The notes under the pieces: model-generated | Databases searched by the model: none | Seen by the model: the letters and a program-made list of their open reading frames with translations, nothing else | Told to the model about the DNA's origin: nothing | Shown: in pieces, positions 25,811 to 34,506 of the stretch | How the letters are laid out: each line of letters opens with the position of its first letter | Position numbering within the stretch: position 1 is the first letter of the stretch | Position numbers and translations under genes: made by a program | Assembly (NCBI GenBank): GCA_964595955.1 | Contig: CAZQSF010000001.1 | Span: 55,501 to 119,500 of the forward strand | Direction: 5' to 3' | DNA: 64,000 bases | Source: JAJDFU01 sp964595955 | Lineage (GTDB): Bacteria; Bacteroidota; Bacteroidia; Chitinophagales; Saprospiraceae

Positions 25811-25884
25811 ACGGCAGACTATTAGAGCGTTATTCGTCCGCGCTTCCGAAGGGACAAATCCCTCTACAAAAACTACCCATACCC

Positions 25885-26271
25885 ATGCAACGTCATCCCG
25901 CCATTTACTTCGGGCCCAGTCCCGTGCACGGCCGGGGCGTATTCACGGCCGAATTCATCCCGGCGGGTTCCCTGTTGGAGATCTGCCCGGTGCTGGTGCT
26001 GCCTGCTTCGGAGCTGGATCGCATCCACGGGAGTAGCCTGCACGATTACTATTTTCTCTGGGGGCCGGAACAGGACCGGCCGGCCATTGCACTGGGATTC
26101 GGCTCGCTGTACAATCACGCTGAACCGCCCAATGCCGAGTTCCGCCTTCGATACGAAGACGATTCGATCCACTTTGTGGCCCTTCAGGATATTCCGGCCG
26201 GCGGGGAGATCACCATCGATTACCATGCCGGCAAGCGCGAAGAGGTGTGGTTTGCGGTGCAGCGAGCTTGA
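25885..26271 (+). CDS. SET-domain protein (putative protein-lysine methyltransferase)
   Basis: This is a compact 128-residue SET domain with no other module. The ATG at 25885 (MQRHPAIYFG) is chosen because the upstream frame overlaps holA. Key SET features are visible: SPVHGRGVFTAEFIPAGSLLEI at the N-terminal strand, LYNHAEPPNAEF (the NHxxxPN SAM and pseudoknot motif) and the C-terminal EITIDYH. Small SET proteins of this type occur in many bacteria; the substrate is unknown and could be ribosomal or DNA-associated lysines. It lies 74 bp after holA and may share its transcript. Confidence 0.85.
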   Translation: MQRHPAIYFGPSPVHGRGVFTAEFIPAGSLLEICPVLVLPASELDRIHGSSLHDYYFLWGPEQDRPAIALGFGSLYNHAEPPNAEFRLRYEDDSIHFVALQDIPAGGEITIDYHAGKREEVWFAVQRA

Positions 26272-26426
26272 TGGCCGGACCAAATGGCCCCAAGCGAAAT
26301 GGCTGTGATTTGACAGTGCCTCTAACCGGCTGATTGTAAGCAGGTAATGCTCCTGAGAAACAAAAGGCCTGTGCAGAGGTCGAGACTTTTTTCGTGGATT
26401 ACTTGTTTTTCTGCGCCAATTGCGTC
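26272..26426. other. non-coding stretch upstream of the trp promoter
   Basis: There is no gene here. A weak hairpin around 26364-26385 followed by six T residues near 26392 could terminate the SET-domain transcript. Confidence 0.4.
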
Positions 26427-26434
26427 TATATTTC
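26403..26434 (+). promoter_or_regulatory. candidate trp operon promoter
   Basis: TTG (26403-26405) and TATATTTC (26427-26434, 7 of 8 bases of TAnnTTTG) are separated by 21 nt. This fits the Bacteroidota -33/-7 architecture and would start transcription about 12 nt before the leader peptide ATG. Confidence 0.5.
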
Positions 26435-26452
26435 CGTCCGAAAGAATAGATT

Positions 26453-26515
26453 ATGTATCCGCGTCAGCAAGCATGGTGGTGGTGGAAGCGACTCTCCGAA
26501 TTCCGGGTGAGGTGA
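26453..26515 (+). CDS. trpL: trp operon leader peptide with four consecutive Trp codons
   Basis: The 20-codon open frame begins ATG TAT CCG, contains four TGG codons in a row at 26474-26485, and ends at TGA 26513-26515. Four adjacent Trp codons in such a short frame are very unlikely by chance, and this one sits 80 bp upstream of trpE. By analogy with ribosome-mediated attenuation in enteric bacteria, ribosomes should stall here when charged tRNA-Trp is scarce. The sequence after the Trp codons (TTCCGG, 26501-26506) can pair with TCGGAA (26557-26562) in the terminator loop. That would disrupt the terminator during stalling but be covered when the ribosome reaches the stop. The peptide itself likely has no other function. 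Confidence 0.85.
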   Translation: MYPRQQAWWWWKRLSEFRVR

Positions 26516-26545
26516 CGCGCCACTGTTGTTGATGTCAAATCCAAT

Positions 26546-26588
26546 CAAGCGGCTTGTCGGAACTCCCCGGCAAGCCGCTTGTTGTTTT
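26546..26588 (+). terminator. trp attenuator terminator hairpin
   Basis: Perfect 11-bp arms CAAGCGGCTTG (26546-26556) and CAAGCCGCTTG (26571-26581) extend inward by four more pairs to a 6-nt loop. The T-rich tract TTGTTTT follows at 26582-26588. It ends 7 nt before the trpE ATG at 26596, so it may also limit ribosome access to trpE. Confidence 0.85.
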
Positions 26589-26595
26589 GGTGCTT

Positions 26596-28020
26596 ATGGA
26601 AACCCAAACCACAGCAAGCATTCCGCTGCAGACGCGCATCGAGACGCGCCTGGCCGATCTGCTCACCCCGGTATCGGCCTATCTGAAGCTGCGCGATCGC
26701 TATCGGGAGCCGGTACTGCTGGAAAGCAATGATGCCCAGGACCCCGAGAACTGCCACTCCTTCCTGGGGCTGGATCCCCTGGCCAGCTTTCAGGTGCAGG
26801 CCGGCGTCTGCCGGATCGAGTGGCCCGGCGGCCGGGTGGAGTCCTTCGCCCTGGACGATCGGCAACAGGTTCCCGACCGATTGCAGGAATTCGTCCGGGC
26901 CTTTGCGTACGACGAGCCGGACGGCCGCTTCAACGGCCTGTTCGGGCACGTCGGCTTCGACGGGGTGCAGTATTTTGATACGCTTTTTTTCGACCCGGCC
27001 AAGCGCCGGTTCGATCTGCCCGATCTGCGCTTTTCCCTTTACCGCTTCATCCTGGCCTTCGATCACTTTCGCGATATGCTCACCCTGCGTGAGAACCGCC
27101 TGCCCGGCGAGCCGAGCCGACTGGACGAGGTGCTGCGCCTATTGGATGCCCAGCGTCTGCCGGCCTTTCCCTTTCGCCGGAAAGGCGAGCGACGCAGCAA
27201 CCTGAGCGATGCCGAATTCAAAGTCCTGGTGGAGGCCGGCAAGCGCCACTGCCGGCTGGGCGATGTATTCCAGATTGTTTTTTCCCGCCAGTTTGCCCAG
27301 GTCTTCGAAGGAGACGAGTTCCAGGTGTACCGCGTATTGCGGTCCATCAATCCCTCGCCTTATCTGTTCTTCTTCGACTACGGCGACTACAAGATCTTCG
27401 GCTCTTCCCCTGAAGCTCAGATGGTGGTGCGCGAGGGCGTGGCTCAGGTCAATCCCATAGCCGGCACCTACCGGCGTTCGGGCGATCGCCTGCAGGATGC
27501 CGAAAAGGCGCGGGAACTGGCCGGAGATCCCAAGGAGAACGCCGAGCACATTATGCTGGTAGACCTGGCCCGCAACGATCTGAGCCGGCATGCACAGGGG
27601 GTGCAGGTACGGCAGTTGAAAGACATTCAGTACTTCAGCCATGTCATCCACCTGGTGAGCCGGGTGGAGGGTGAGCTGCAGCCCGGTACCAACCCGGTTC
27701 GCGTATTTGCCGACACCTTTCCGGCCGGTACGCTTTCCGGGGCGCCCAAATTCAAAGCCCTTCAGCTGATCGACCGGTACGAAAACCAAAACCGGGGCCC
27801 TTACGGCGGCTCCATCGGCTTGATCGATTTTGACGGCAACATCAATCAGGCCATCGTGATCCGCTCGTTCCTGAGCTACCGGCAAACCCTCTACAGCCAG
27901 GCTGGTGCCGGCATCGTAGTCGACAGTGATTCCGATAAGGAGCTGGAGGAGGTGAACAACAAACTCGGGGCCTTGCAGAAGGCGCTGGAGCAGGCGGAGC
28001 GCTTGGATGTTGGCCGCTAA
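26596..28020 (+). CDS. trpE: anthranilate synthase component I (TrpE)
   Basis: It converts chorismate to anthranilate with ammonia from TrpG. The ATG at 26596 gives 474 residues; the longer frame starting at 26554 would begin inside the attenuator hairpin. The N-terminal region carries LLES (in EPVLLESND), the motif involved in tryptophan feedback inhibition. The catalytic chorismate-binding domain shows SRQF, PSPYLFFFD, GSSPE, PIAGTYRR, DLARNDL and the C-terminal PAGTLSGAPK and GGSIGLID motifs. It is the first structural gene of the operon. Confidence 0.97.
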   Translation: METQTTASIPLQTRIETRLADLLTPVSAYLKLRDRYREPVLLESNDAQDPENCHSFLGLDPLASFQVQAGVCRIEWPGGRVESFALDDRQQVPDRLQEFVRAFAYDEPDGRFNGLFGHVGFDGVQYFDTLFFDPAKRRFDLPDLRFSLYRFILAFDHFRDMLTLRENRLPGEPSRLDEVLRLLDAQRLPAFPFRRKGERRSNLSDAEFKVLVEAGKRHCRLGDVFQIVFSRQFAQVFEGDEFQVYRVLRSINPSPYLFFFDYGDYKIFGSSPEAQMVVREGVAQVNPIAGTYRRSGDRLQDAEKARELAGDPKENAEHIMLVDLARNDLSRHAQGVQVRQLKDIQYFSHVIHLVSRVEGELQPGTNPVRVFADTFPAGTLSGAPKFKALQLIDRYENQNRGPYGGSIGLIDFDGNINQAIVIRSFLSYRQTLYSQAGAGIVVDSDSDKELEEVNNKLGALQKALEQAERLDVGR

Positions 28021-28081
28021 GCAGTTTGCAGAAACCCTGAACTTGATACTTCTACCAGCTCATGAACAAAAAAGATGGACC

Positions 28082-28708
28082 ATGAATACGCTACTCGTCC
28101 TGGATAATTACGACTCCTTCACCTACAACCTGGTGCAGTACCTGGAGTACCTGCTGGAGCGGGCGGTGGATGTTTACCGCAACGATGCCATCACCCTGGC
28201 GGAGGCAGACCGGTACGAGGCCATCGTGCTTTCGCCCGGGCCAGGCCTGCCGAAGGATGCGGGCATCATGCCGGAGCTGATCCGCCGCTATGCCCCTTCG
28301 AAGACCATCCTGGGGGTGTGCCTGGGGCATCAGGCCATCGGAGAGGTCTTTGGTGCCAGGCTCAAAAATCTGGAGCAGGTGTACCACGGCCTGGAGACCC
28401 CCATGCACGTACTCGACGAGTCGGACGCACTATTTCAGGGGCTGCCCAATCCCTTTCCGGCCGGGCGCTATCACTCCTGGGTGGTGCAGCGGGACAGCCT
28501 TCCGGAAGAATTCATTGTCACGGCCGAAGATGCGGAGGGCGAGATCATGGCCATGCGGCACAGAACGTATGAACTCCGGGGCGTGCAGTTTCATCCTGAA
28601 TCGGTGATGACCGTCCACGGAATTCACATGCTGGCCAACTGGCTGAAGCATGTCGTAGGCCTGCCTATTCGTTCATCTTTTGAAAATCCAGCCCTGGTGG
28701 CATCATGA
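28082..28708 (+). CDS. trpG: anthranilate synthase component II, glutamine amidotransferase (TrpG)
   Basis: It supplies ammonia from glutamine to TrpE and may also serve aminodeoxychorismate synthase. The ATG at 28082 (MNTLLVLDNYDSFTYN) gives 208 residues. The catalytic cysteine lies in GVCLGHQAIGE and the histidine/glutamate pair in FHPESVMT. It follows trpE by 61 bp and its stop overlaps the trpD start as ATGA. It is a separate protein, not fused to trpD or trpE. Confidence 0.96.
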   Translation: MNTLLVLDNYDSFTYNLVQYLEYLLERAVDVYRNDAITLAEADRYEAIVLSPGPGLPKDAGIMPELIRRYAPSKTILGVCLGHQAIGEVFGARLKNLEQVYHGLETPMHVLDESDALFQGLPNPFPAGRYHSWVVQRDSLPEEFIVTAEDAEGEIMAMRHRTYELRGVQFHPESVMTVHGIHMLANWLKHVVGLPIRSSFENPALVAS

Positions 28709-29703
28709 AAGCACTGCTGCAACGCTTATACGACCACGAGACCCTGAGCCGGGAGGAGGCCCGGCAGGTGCTTCTCCGGATCACCCGGGAAGCTTACGAG
28801 CCCCTGCAGGTGGCGGCCTTCCTGAGCGCCTACAACATGCGGCCCATTGCCCTGCCGGAGCTGGAAGGTTTCCGGGATGCCCTGCTGGAGTTGTGCGTAA
28901 CCCCTGACCTGGACGGGCGCGAAAGCCTGGACATTGTCGGTACGGGCGGTGACGGCAAGAACACCTTCAACATATCCACTACTTCGGCCTTTGTAGTGGC
29001 CGGGGCCGGCTATGCCGTGACCAAACACGGCAGCTACGGGGTGTCCTCTTCGGTGGGTTCCTCCAACGTACTCATGGCGTTGGGCTACCGCTTCACCGAC
29101 GAGCCGGATGTGCTGAACCGGCAACTGGATCGGGCCGGGCTTTGCTTTTTGCACGCCCCTCTGTTCCATCCGGCCCTCAAAGCAGTGGTCCCCATTCGCA
29201 AGGCCCTGGGCGTTAAGACCTTTTTCAATATGCTGGGCCCCCTGGTCAATCCCGTGCAGCCCACGCATCAACTGTACGGCACCTTCAGCCCGGAGCTCTC
29301 GCGCCTTTACCAGTACGTGATGCAGGCAAGCGGTCGTCAATACGCGATCGTGCATGCGCTCGACGGCTACGATGAGATCTCCCTCACCGGGCCGGTGCGC
29401 GTGCACCGGCCGAACGGGGAGGAGGTGCTTCATCCGGAAGCCCTGGATCTGCCCGCCTATTCGCCCGAGGAGTTGGATGGTGGTCGCAGCGTGGAAGAAG
29501 CCGCCCGCATCCTGCTTGCCGTATTGGAAGACCGGGCTACCCCCGCCCAGAAGGACGTGGTGCTCGCCAATGCCGGCCTGGCCATTCAGGTGCTATCCCC
29601 CGGGCAAAGCCTGGCCGACTGTCTGGCCGAGGCGCGGGAAAGCATCGAAAGCGGAAGGGCAATGGCCGTGTTAAAAAACGTAGTAAATGAAACCGACGAA
29701 TAA
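28705..29703 (+). CDS. trpD: anthranilate phosphoribosyltransferase (TrpD)
   Basis: It transfers phosphoribose from PRPP to anthranilate. It has 332 residues. The PRPP site is marked by DIVGTGGDGKNTFNIST and the helix after it; KHGSYGVSSSVGSSNVL and FFNMLGPLVNP are typical family motifs. Many members have KHGNRSVSS; here the N and R positions read S and Y (KHGSYGVSS), a small deviation that does not remove the glycine-rich PRPP loop. It begins inside the trpG stop (4-bp overlap). Confidence 0.95.
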   Translation: MKALLQRLYDHETLSREEARQVLLRITREAYEPLQVAAFLSAYNMRPIALPELEGFRDALLELCVTPDLDGRESLDIVGTGGDGKNTFNISTTSAFVVAGAGYAVTKHGSYGVSSSVGSSNVLMALGYRFTDEPDVLNRQLDRAGLCFLHAPLFHPALKAVVPIRKALGVKTFFNMLGPLVNPVQPTHQLYGTFSPELSRLYQYVMQASGRQYAIVHALDGYDEISLTGPVRVHRPNGEEVLHPEALDLPAYSPEELDGGRSVEEAARILLAVLEDRATPAQKDVVLANAGLAIQVLSPGQSLADCLAEARESIESGRAMAVLKNVVNETDE

Positions 29704-29708
29704 AAGCA

Positions 29709-29750
29709 GACGGATGCTCCGTGAATGCCCCGACCGCTATCGCATCCGTC
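29709..29750 (+). repeat. hairpin in the trpD-trpC gap
   Basis: Perfect 9-bp arms GACGGATGC (29709-29717) and GCATCCGTC (29742-29750) surround a 24-nt loop, in the largest gap inside the trp operon (82 bp). It could stabilise or process the mRNA. Confidence 0.5.
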
Positions 29751-29785
29751 CGGCAACTCAATGAACGCATTTCAAATACCCGATC

Positions 29786-30601
29786 ATGAACATCCTCGAC
29801 CAGATCGTCGCGCACAAGAAAAAAGAGATCGCCGAGCGAAAGGCGCTCTACCCGGTAAAGCTGCTGGAGCAAAGCATCTATTTCGAGACACCGGTGGTTT
29901 CGTTGCGCAAGTACGTCCAGCGGCCCGATAAGAGCGGCATCATCGCCGAATTTAAGCGGCGCTCGCCCTCCAAAGGGGACATCAATCCCTACGCCTCGGT
30001 GGAGAAGGTATCCATCAGTTACATGCAGGCGGGTGCCTCGGCCCTGAGTGTGCTGACGGACAGCCACTTCTTCGGCGGACGGAACGAAGACCTCACCGAG
30101 GCCCGCACTTTCAACTTTTGCCCCATCCTGCGCAAGGATTTTATCCTGGACGAGTACCAGTTGATCGAGGCCAAGAGCATGGGTGCCGATGCGGTGCTGC
30201 TCATCGCCGAATGTCTGGATAAGGCGCAGCTGGCGGGCCTGGCCCGCACGGCCCATGGGCTTGGGCTGGAAGTGCTGATGGAAGTGCACAGCGCCGAACA
30301 ATTGGATAAGCTCAGCCCGGAGGTGGAACTGCTGGGCGTAAACAATCGCAACCTGGAAGACTTTTCGGTCAGCATTGAACCCTCGCTAGATCTGGCCGAA
30401 CAGATACCGGCCGGACTGGTCAAAGTCTCAGAGAGCGGAATCAGCGATGCTCAGACCATTGTACAGCTCAAGGAAGCCGGCTTCGAAGGCTTTCTCATCG
30501 GAGAGCACTTCATGGCGACGCCCGATCCGGGGCGCACCTGCCGGGAACTGATCCAGCAGATCCGCCATGTTGAAGAGCTCTACAAAAACGCCATCGCATG
30601 A
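29786..30601 (+). CDS. trpC: indole-3-glycerol-phosphate synthase (TrpC)
   Basis: It closes the indole ring from carboxyphenylamino-deoxyribulose phosphate. The 271-residue TIM barrel shows the catalytic lysine in GIIAEFKRRSPSKG, SVLTDSHFFGG, the second lysine in PILRKDFI, EVHSAEQLD, GVNNRNLEDF and VSESGISD. Monofunctional: the following trpF is a separate gene overlapping its stop as ATGA. Confidence 0.96.
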   Translation: MNILDQIVAHKKKEIAERKALYPVKLLEQSIYFETPVVSLRKYVQRPDKSGIIAEFKRRSPSKGDINPYASVEKVSISYMQAGASALSVLTDSHFFGGRNEDLTEARTFNFCPILRKDFILDEYQLIEAKSMGADAVLLIAECLDKAQLAGLARTAHGLGLEVLMEVHSAEQLDKLSPEVELLGVNNRNLEDFSVSIEPSLDLAEQIPAGLVKVSESGISDAQTIVQLKEAGFEGFLIGEHFMATPDPGRTCRELIQQIRHVEELYKNAIA

Positions 30602-31269
30602 AACTGAAAGTATGCGGCCTGCGCGATCCCGAAAACATACGGGCCTTGCTGGAGTTGGGCCTGGATTATATGGGCCTGGTGTTCTACCCCAAGTCCCGAC
30701 GCTATGCGGGGCAGAATAAGCAACTGGCCCGATGGATCGAGTCTTCGGGCCAAGGCTTTGGCGACACCAAAAGGGTAGGGGTATTTGTAAATGCAGAACT
30801 GGAAACCCTGTTGAATGCCATTCACGATTTCCGCCTGGAGGCTCTGCAATTGCACGGCGACGAGCGCCCGGAGTACCTGGCCGAAGTCCAGCGCTTTGCA
30901 CAGTTGGGGACCCTTCCGCCTTTGGAGATCATCAAAGCCTTTGGCGTGCATGCCGACTTTGACTTTGAGCAGACTGAGGCCTATGCCCGTTTTTGCGATT
31001 TCTTTTTATTCGACACCCACAGCCCGGATCACGGCGGCACGGGACATTCCTTTGATTGGGCCATACTGGAGAACTACACCGGCCAAACGCCTTTCTTTAT
31101 CAGTGGCGGCATCGGCCCGGATTCGGTGGAGGGGCGGCTGACTCGCTTCCGTCATCCCGCCTGGTCGGGGATCGACATCAACAGCCGATTTGAACTTGAG
31201 CCGGGCTTAAAAGATGTGGATCGGATTCGACAATTCATTCAACAACTGGAAAAAACCGAAGTGATATGA
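30598..31269 (+). CDS. trpF: phosphoribosylanthranilate isomerase (TrpF)
   Basis: It performs the Amadori rearrangement before TrpC. The 223-residue barrel has the catalytic cysteine in KVCGLRDPENI (C6) and the general acid aspartate in FLFDTHSPDHGGTG, followed by the phosphate-binding ISGGIGPDSV and DINSRFE. It overlaps trpC upstream and trpB downstream by 4 bp each, indicating translational coupling. Confidence 0.95.
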   Translation: MKLKVCGLRDPENIRALLELGLDYMGLVFYPKSRRYAGQNKQLARWIESSGQGFGDTKRVGVFVNAELETLLNAIHDFRLEALQLHGDERPEYLAEVQRFAQLGTLPPLEIIKAFGVHADFDFEQTEAYARFCDFFLFDTHSPDHGGTGHSFDWAILENYTGQTPFFISGGIGPDSVEGRLTRFRHPAWSGIDINSRFELEPGLKDVDRIRQFIQQLEKTEVI

Positions 31270-32450
31270 TCGCGATCGACGAACGCGGCTACTACGGAAA
31301 ATTCGGCGGAGCCTTCATCCCCGAAATGCTACATGCCAACATTGAAGAACTGCGCCGGCAATACGTGCATATCTGGGAAGACGATGCGTTTCAGCGGGAT
31401 TTTCGGCGACTGCTGCGCGACTATGTGGGCCGCCCTACGCCCCTCTACCTGGCCGAACGCTTGAGTGCGCATTACGGCGCGACCATTTACCTGAAGCGGG
31501 AAGATCTCTGCCATACGGGGGCGCATAAGGTGAACAACACCATTGGGCAGATCCTGCTGGCGCAGCGCCTGGGCAAAAAGCGCATTATCGCCGAAACCGG
31601 TGCGGGCCAGCATGGCGTGGCTACGGCCACGGTCTGTGCTTTGGCCGGCCTCCAATGCATCGTGTACATGGGCGCGGTGGACATCCGGCGGCAAGCTCCG
31701 AACGTGAGCCGCATGAAAATGCTGGGGGCCGAGGTGCGCCCGGCTACCAGCGGCAGCCAGACACTCAAGGATGCCACCAACGAGGCCATACGCGACTGGA
31801 TCAACCATCCCGAAGATACCCACTATATCATCGGCTCGGTAGTGGGGCCGCATCCCTACCCGGATATGGTGGCCCGCTTTCAGAGCGTGATCAGCGAGGA
31901 GATGATGCAACAGCTTGAAGAACAGACGGGCCGCGATGCGCCCGATGCCATCCTGGCCTGCGTAGGGGGCGGCAGCAATGCGGCCGGGGCCTACTACCAC
32001 TACCTCAACCGGCCGGAAGTGCGCCTCATCGCCGTGGAAGCGGCCGGCAAGGGCGTCCACAGCGGCGAGTCGGCAGCGACCTCCGTGCTGGGCACGCAGG
32101 GCATCATCCACGGCAGCCGCACCCTGCTCATGCAGACCGATGACGGCCAGATCGTAGAGCCTTACAGCCTTTCGGCCGGGCTGGACTATCCGGGCATCGG
32201 CCCCCTACACGCCCACCTCATTGCCAGCGGGCGGGCCGAAGCCATTGCCATTCCCGACGAGGAAGCCGTACGGGCCGCTTTTTTCCTGGCGCGGAAAGAA
32301 GGCATTATTCCCGCCCTGGAAACAGCCCATGCGTTTGCAGCCCTTGATCACCTGTCCTATGAGGCAGATGAGGTGCTGGTGGTCAATCTTTCCGGCCGGG
32401 GCGACAAGGACCTGGCCACCTTTATTCCCTTTTTGGACGAAAACCGATAG
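31266..32450 (+). CDS. trpB: tryptophan synthase beta chain (TrpB)
   Basis: This PLP enzyme condenses indole and serine to tryptophan. It has 394 residues. The PLP lysine lies in REDLCHTGAHKVNNTIGQ, the catalytic glutamate region in ETGAGQHGVATA, and the phosphate loop in ACVGGGSNAAG. The C-terminal serine-rich pocket LSGRGDKD is intact. It is the TrpB1 type that pairs with TrpA, encoded 7 bp downstream. Confidence 0.97.
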   Translation: MIAIDERGYYGKFGGAFIPEMLHANIEELRRQYVHIWEDDAFQRDFRRLLRDYVGRPTPLYLAERLSAHYGATIYLKREDLCHTGAHKVNNTIGQILLAQRLGKKRIIAETGAGQHGVATATVCALAGLQCIVYMGAVDIRRQAPNVSRMKMLGAEVRPATSGSQTLKDATNEAIRDWINHPEDTHYIIGSVVGPHPYPDMVARFQSVISEEMMQQLEEQTGRDAPDAILACVGGGSNAAGAYYHYLNRPEVRLIAVEAAGKGVHSGESAATSVLGTQGIIHGSRTLLMQTDDGQIVEPYSLSAGLDYPGIGPLHAHLIASGRAEAIAIPDEEAVRAAFFLARKEGIIPALETAHAFAALDHLSYEADEVLVVNLSGRGDKDLATFIPFLDENR

Positions 32451-32457
32451 AGTCATC

Positions 32458-33252
32458 ATGAACCGCATCACGGAACTGTTTCAGCGAAAACCGCACGAGA
32501 TCCTCAACATCTACTTCACAGCGGGCTACCCGAACCTGGACGATACCGCATCCATCGTGCAGGCCCTGGAGCGATCCGGTGCCGATATGGTGGAGATCGG
32601 CATGCCTTACAGCGATCCGCTGGCCGACGGCCCCACCATTCAGGCCTCCAGCAGCAGAGCGTTAACGAACGGCATGAATCTGCCGCTGTTGTTTGAACAA
32701 CTGGAAAATCTTCGGCCACGCACCGATCTTCCCATCGTGTTGATGGGCTATCTCAATCCCATTTTACAGTTTGGCGATGAAGCGTTCTTTCGTCGCTGCG
32801 CCGAATTGGGCGTGGACGGCCTCATTATTCCCGATTTGCCCATGCCCGATTATGAGGACCATTACCGGAGCCTCGTCGAAGATCTGGATTTGGGCTTCAG
32901 CTTTCTCATCACACCCCAAACCAGCGCGGAGCGCATCCGCCGGGTGGATGAGTTGAGCCGCGGTTTCATCTACATGGTGAGCAATGCCAGCATAACCGGG
33001 GCCAAAAACCAAATCAGCAGCGCACAGATCGATTATTTCCGGCGCATCCAGCGTATGGACCTTCGCAATCCCCGGCTTATCGGCTTCGGTATATCCAGCC
33101 GGGAGACCTTTACCACCGCCTGTGAATTTGCCCAGGGGGCTATCATCGGCAGCGCATTCATCAAAACCCTGGGCGATGCCGGCGATTCCCTCGAACCGGC
33201 CATCACGCGCTTTGTGCATACCATACGGGGGATACAGGTACCGATCCATTAG
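32458..33252 (+). CDS. trpA: tryptophan synthase alpha chain (TrpA)
   Basis: It releases indole from indole-3-glycerol phosphate and channels it to TrpB. The ATG at 32458 (MNRITELFQRK) gives 264 residues. The catalytic glutamate and aspartate are in VEIGMPYSDPLADGPTIQ. The later loop GLIIPDLPMPDYE and the glycine-rich FGISSRE phosphate site fit the family. One oddity: the usual phosphate-binding loop after barrel strand six (GVTGxR in many homologues) reads SITGAKNQ here, a conservative variant seen in Bacteroidota. Confidence 0.95.
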   Translation: MNRITELFQRKPHEILNIYFTAGYPNLDDTASIVQALERSGADMVEIGMPYSDPLADGPTIQASSSRALTNGMNLPLLFEQLENLRPRTDLPIVLMGYLNPILQFGDEAFFRRCAELGVDGLIIPDLPMPDYEDHYRSLVEDLDLGFSFLITPQTSAERIRRVDELSRGFIYMVSNASITGAKNQISSAQIDYFRRIQRMDLRNPRLIGFGISSRETFTTACEFAQGAIIGSAFIKTLGDAGDSLEPAITRFVHTIRGIQVPIH

Positions 33253-33274
33253 ACGAAGTCAAAAGTCATCGCGC

Positions 33275-34285
33275 ATGATCATTCAACTCGAACCGAACAT
33301 CCAGCCCGGGCATCTCCAGCAGGTAGAGGAGGCCCTGGAAGCCATTCGCTACCAGGCCAATCGCGTGACCACCCAGAACGCAGACTACCTGGTGTGTGTC
33401 GGGAGCACACCCTTTGATATCCGGTCTATTGGCACCTTGCCCGGCGTGCGCGATATTCACCGGGTCAGCGATTCGTACAAACTGGTCAGCCGAAAATGGC
33501 GGGTAGAAGATACGGTTATTGATCTGGGGAATGGCCTGAAGATCGGTACAGATCACTTTGCCATTATGGCCGGCCCCTGTTCTATCGAGTCGGAAGCGCA
33601 GGTGGATGCGGTGATCGAACACCTGGTAGCCAACCAGATCCGCATCATGCGGGGTGGGGTGTATAAGCCGCGTTCCTCCCCCTACTCCTTTAGGGGGCTG
33701 GGCATGGAAGGGCTGCACATGTGGTATGAAAAGGCCCGCGCCGCCGGCATTTGCATGATCACGGAAGTGATGATGGTGGAGCAGATCGAAGATATGCTGC
33801 CCTATGTAGACATCTTTCAGGTGGGCGCTCGCAATGCCCAGAATTTCAACCTGCTCGATGCCCTGGGCCAGGTGGACAAGCCCGTGCTACTGAAGCGGGG
33901 GGTGAGCGGCACCCTGGATGAGCTATTGCACGCTGCCGAATACATCTTCAGCAACGGCAACGAACGCATACTCCTCTGCGAGCGCGGTATACGCAGCTAC
34001 GAAAAGGCCTACCGCAACACCTTTGACATCAACGCCATCGCTTTGCTCAAGGAAAAGACCCACCTGCCCGTTATTGCGGATCCTTCGCACGGCATCGGCA
34101 TCCGGCGCTTCGTGCCCCGGATCGCCCTTGCGGCAACCATTGCCGGGGCCGACGGCCTGCTCATGGAAGTACATCCCTTGCCGGAGCGGGCCCTTTCTGA
34201 CGGGCAACAAACGCTGAGCTTTGTGGAAGCCCGGCGCGTGTACGAACACGTGCGGGAAGTCTTGCATCTTCGGGGCGGATGGTGA
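33275..34285 (+). CDS. aroF: 3-deoxy-7-phosphoheptulonate (DAHP) synthase, class I-beta
   Basis: It condenses PEP and erythrose-4-phosphate, the first step of the shikimate pathway. The ATG at 33275 (MIIQLEPNIQPG) gives 336 residues. Residues 1-75 form a ferredoxin-like regulatory domain, as in the Thermotoga-type enzyme, and the barrel follows with MAGPCSIESEAQ, RGGVYKPRSSPYSFRGLG, QVGARNAQN, LLKRG and ADPSHGIG. It lies 22 bp after trpA as the last gene of the trp unit, so precursor supply is probably set by tryptophan attenuation. The allosteric effector cannot be told from sequence. Confidence 0.95.
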   Translation: MIIQLEPNIQPGHLQQVEEALEAIRYQANRVTTQNADYLVCVGSTPFDIRSIGTLPGVRDIHRVSDSYKLVSRKWRVEDTVIDLGNGLKIGTDHFAIMAGPCSIESEAQVDAVIEHLVANQIRIMRGGVYKPRSSPYSFRGLGMEGLHMWYEKARAAGICMITEVMMVEQIEDMLPYVDIFQVGARNAQNFNLLDALGQVDKPVLLKRGVSGTLDELLHAAEYIFSNGNERILLCERGIRSYEKAYRNTFDINAIALLKEKTHLPVIADPSHGIGIRRFVPRIALAATIAGADGLLMEVHPLPERALSDGQQTLSFVEARRVYEHVREVLHLRGGW

Positions 34286-34303
34286 CTTTCGAACGATTAT
34301 GCG

Positions 34304-34334
34304 TCTGTATTCTGGGTATTTACTTATACCTTTG
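34304..34334 (+). promoter_or_regulatory. candidate promoter for the DEAD-box helicase gene
   Basis: TACCTTTG at 34327-34334 is an exact TAnnTTTG followed by CA. A TCTG (34304-34307, 3 of 4 for TTTG) lies 19 nt upstream. It predicts an mRNA leader of about 165 nt before the helicase ATG. Confidence 0.55.
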
Positions 34335-34468
34335 CACTCGCAATTGAGCAGTGGCCGCTCATGCTGCCCCAACACACGGCACATGGAGCGGAATCACGGG
34401 CCCCGGGATATTGACCCATTGCCCGTCCTTTTTTTTGCCAAGTCCATTTCCTGTCCGCATACGTTGGG

Positions 34469-34506
34469 GTGTGTAAGGTTGGGAGACGACTTACAAGCTT
34501 ACACAC
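34469..34506 (+). promoter_or_regulatory. leader inverted repeat ending at the helicase start codon
   Basis: Perfect 9-bp arms GTGTGTAAG (34469-34477) and CTTACACAC (34498-34506) with a 20-nt loop end on the base before the ATG at 34507. Folded in the mRNA, it would hold the start region in or next to a stem. Confidence 0.55.
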
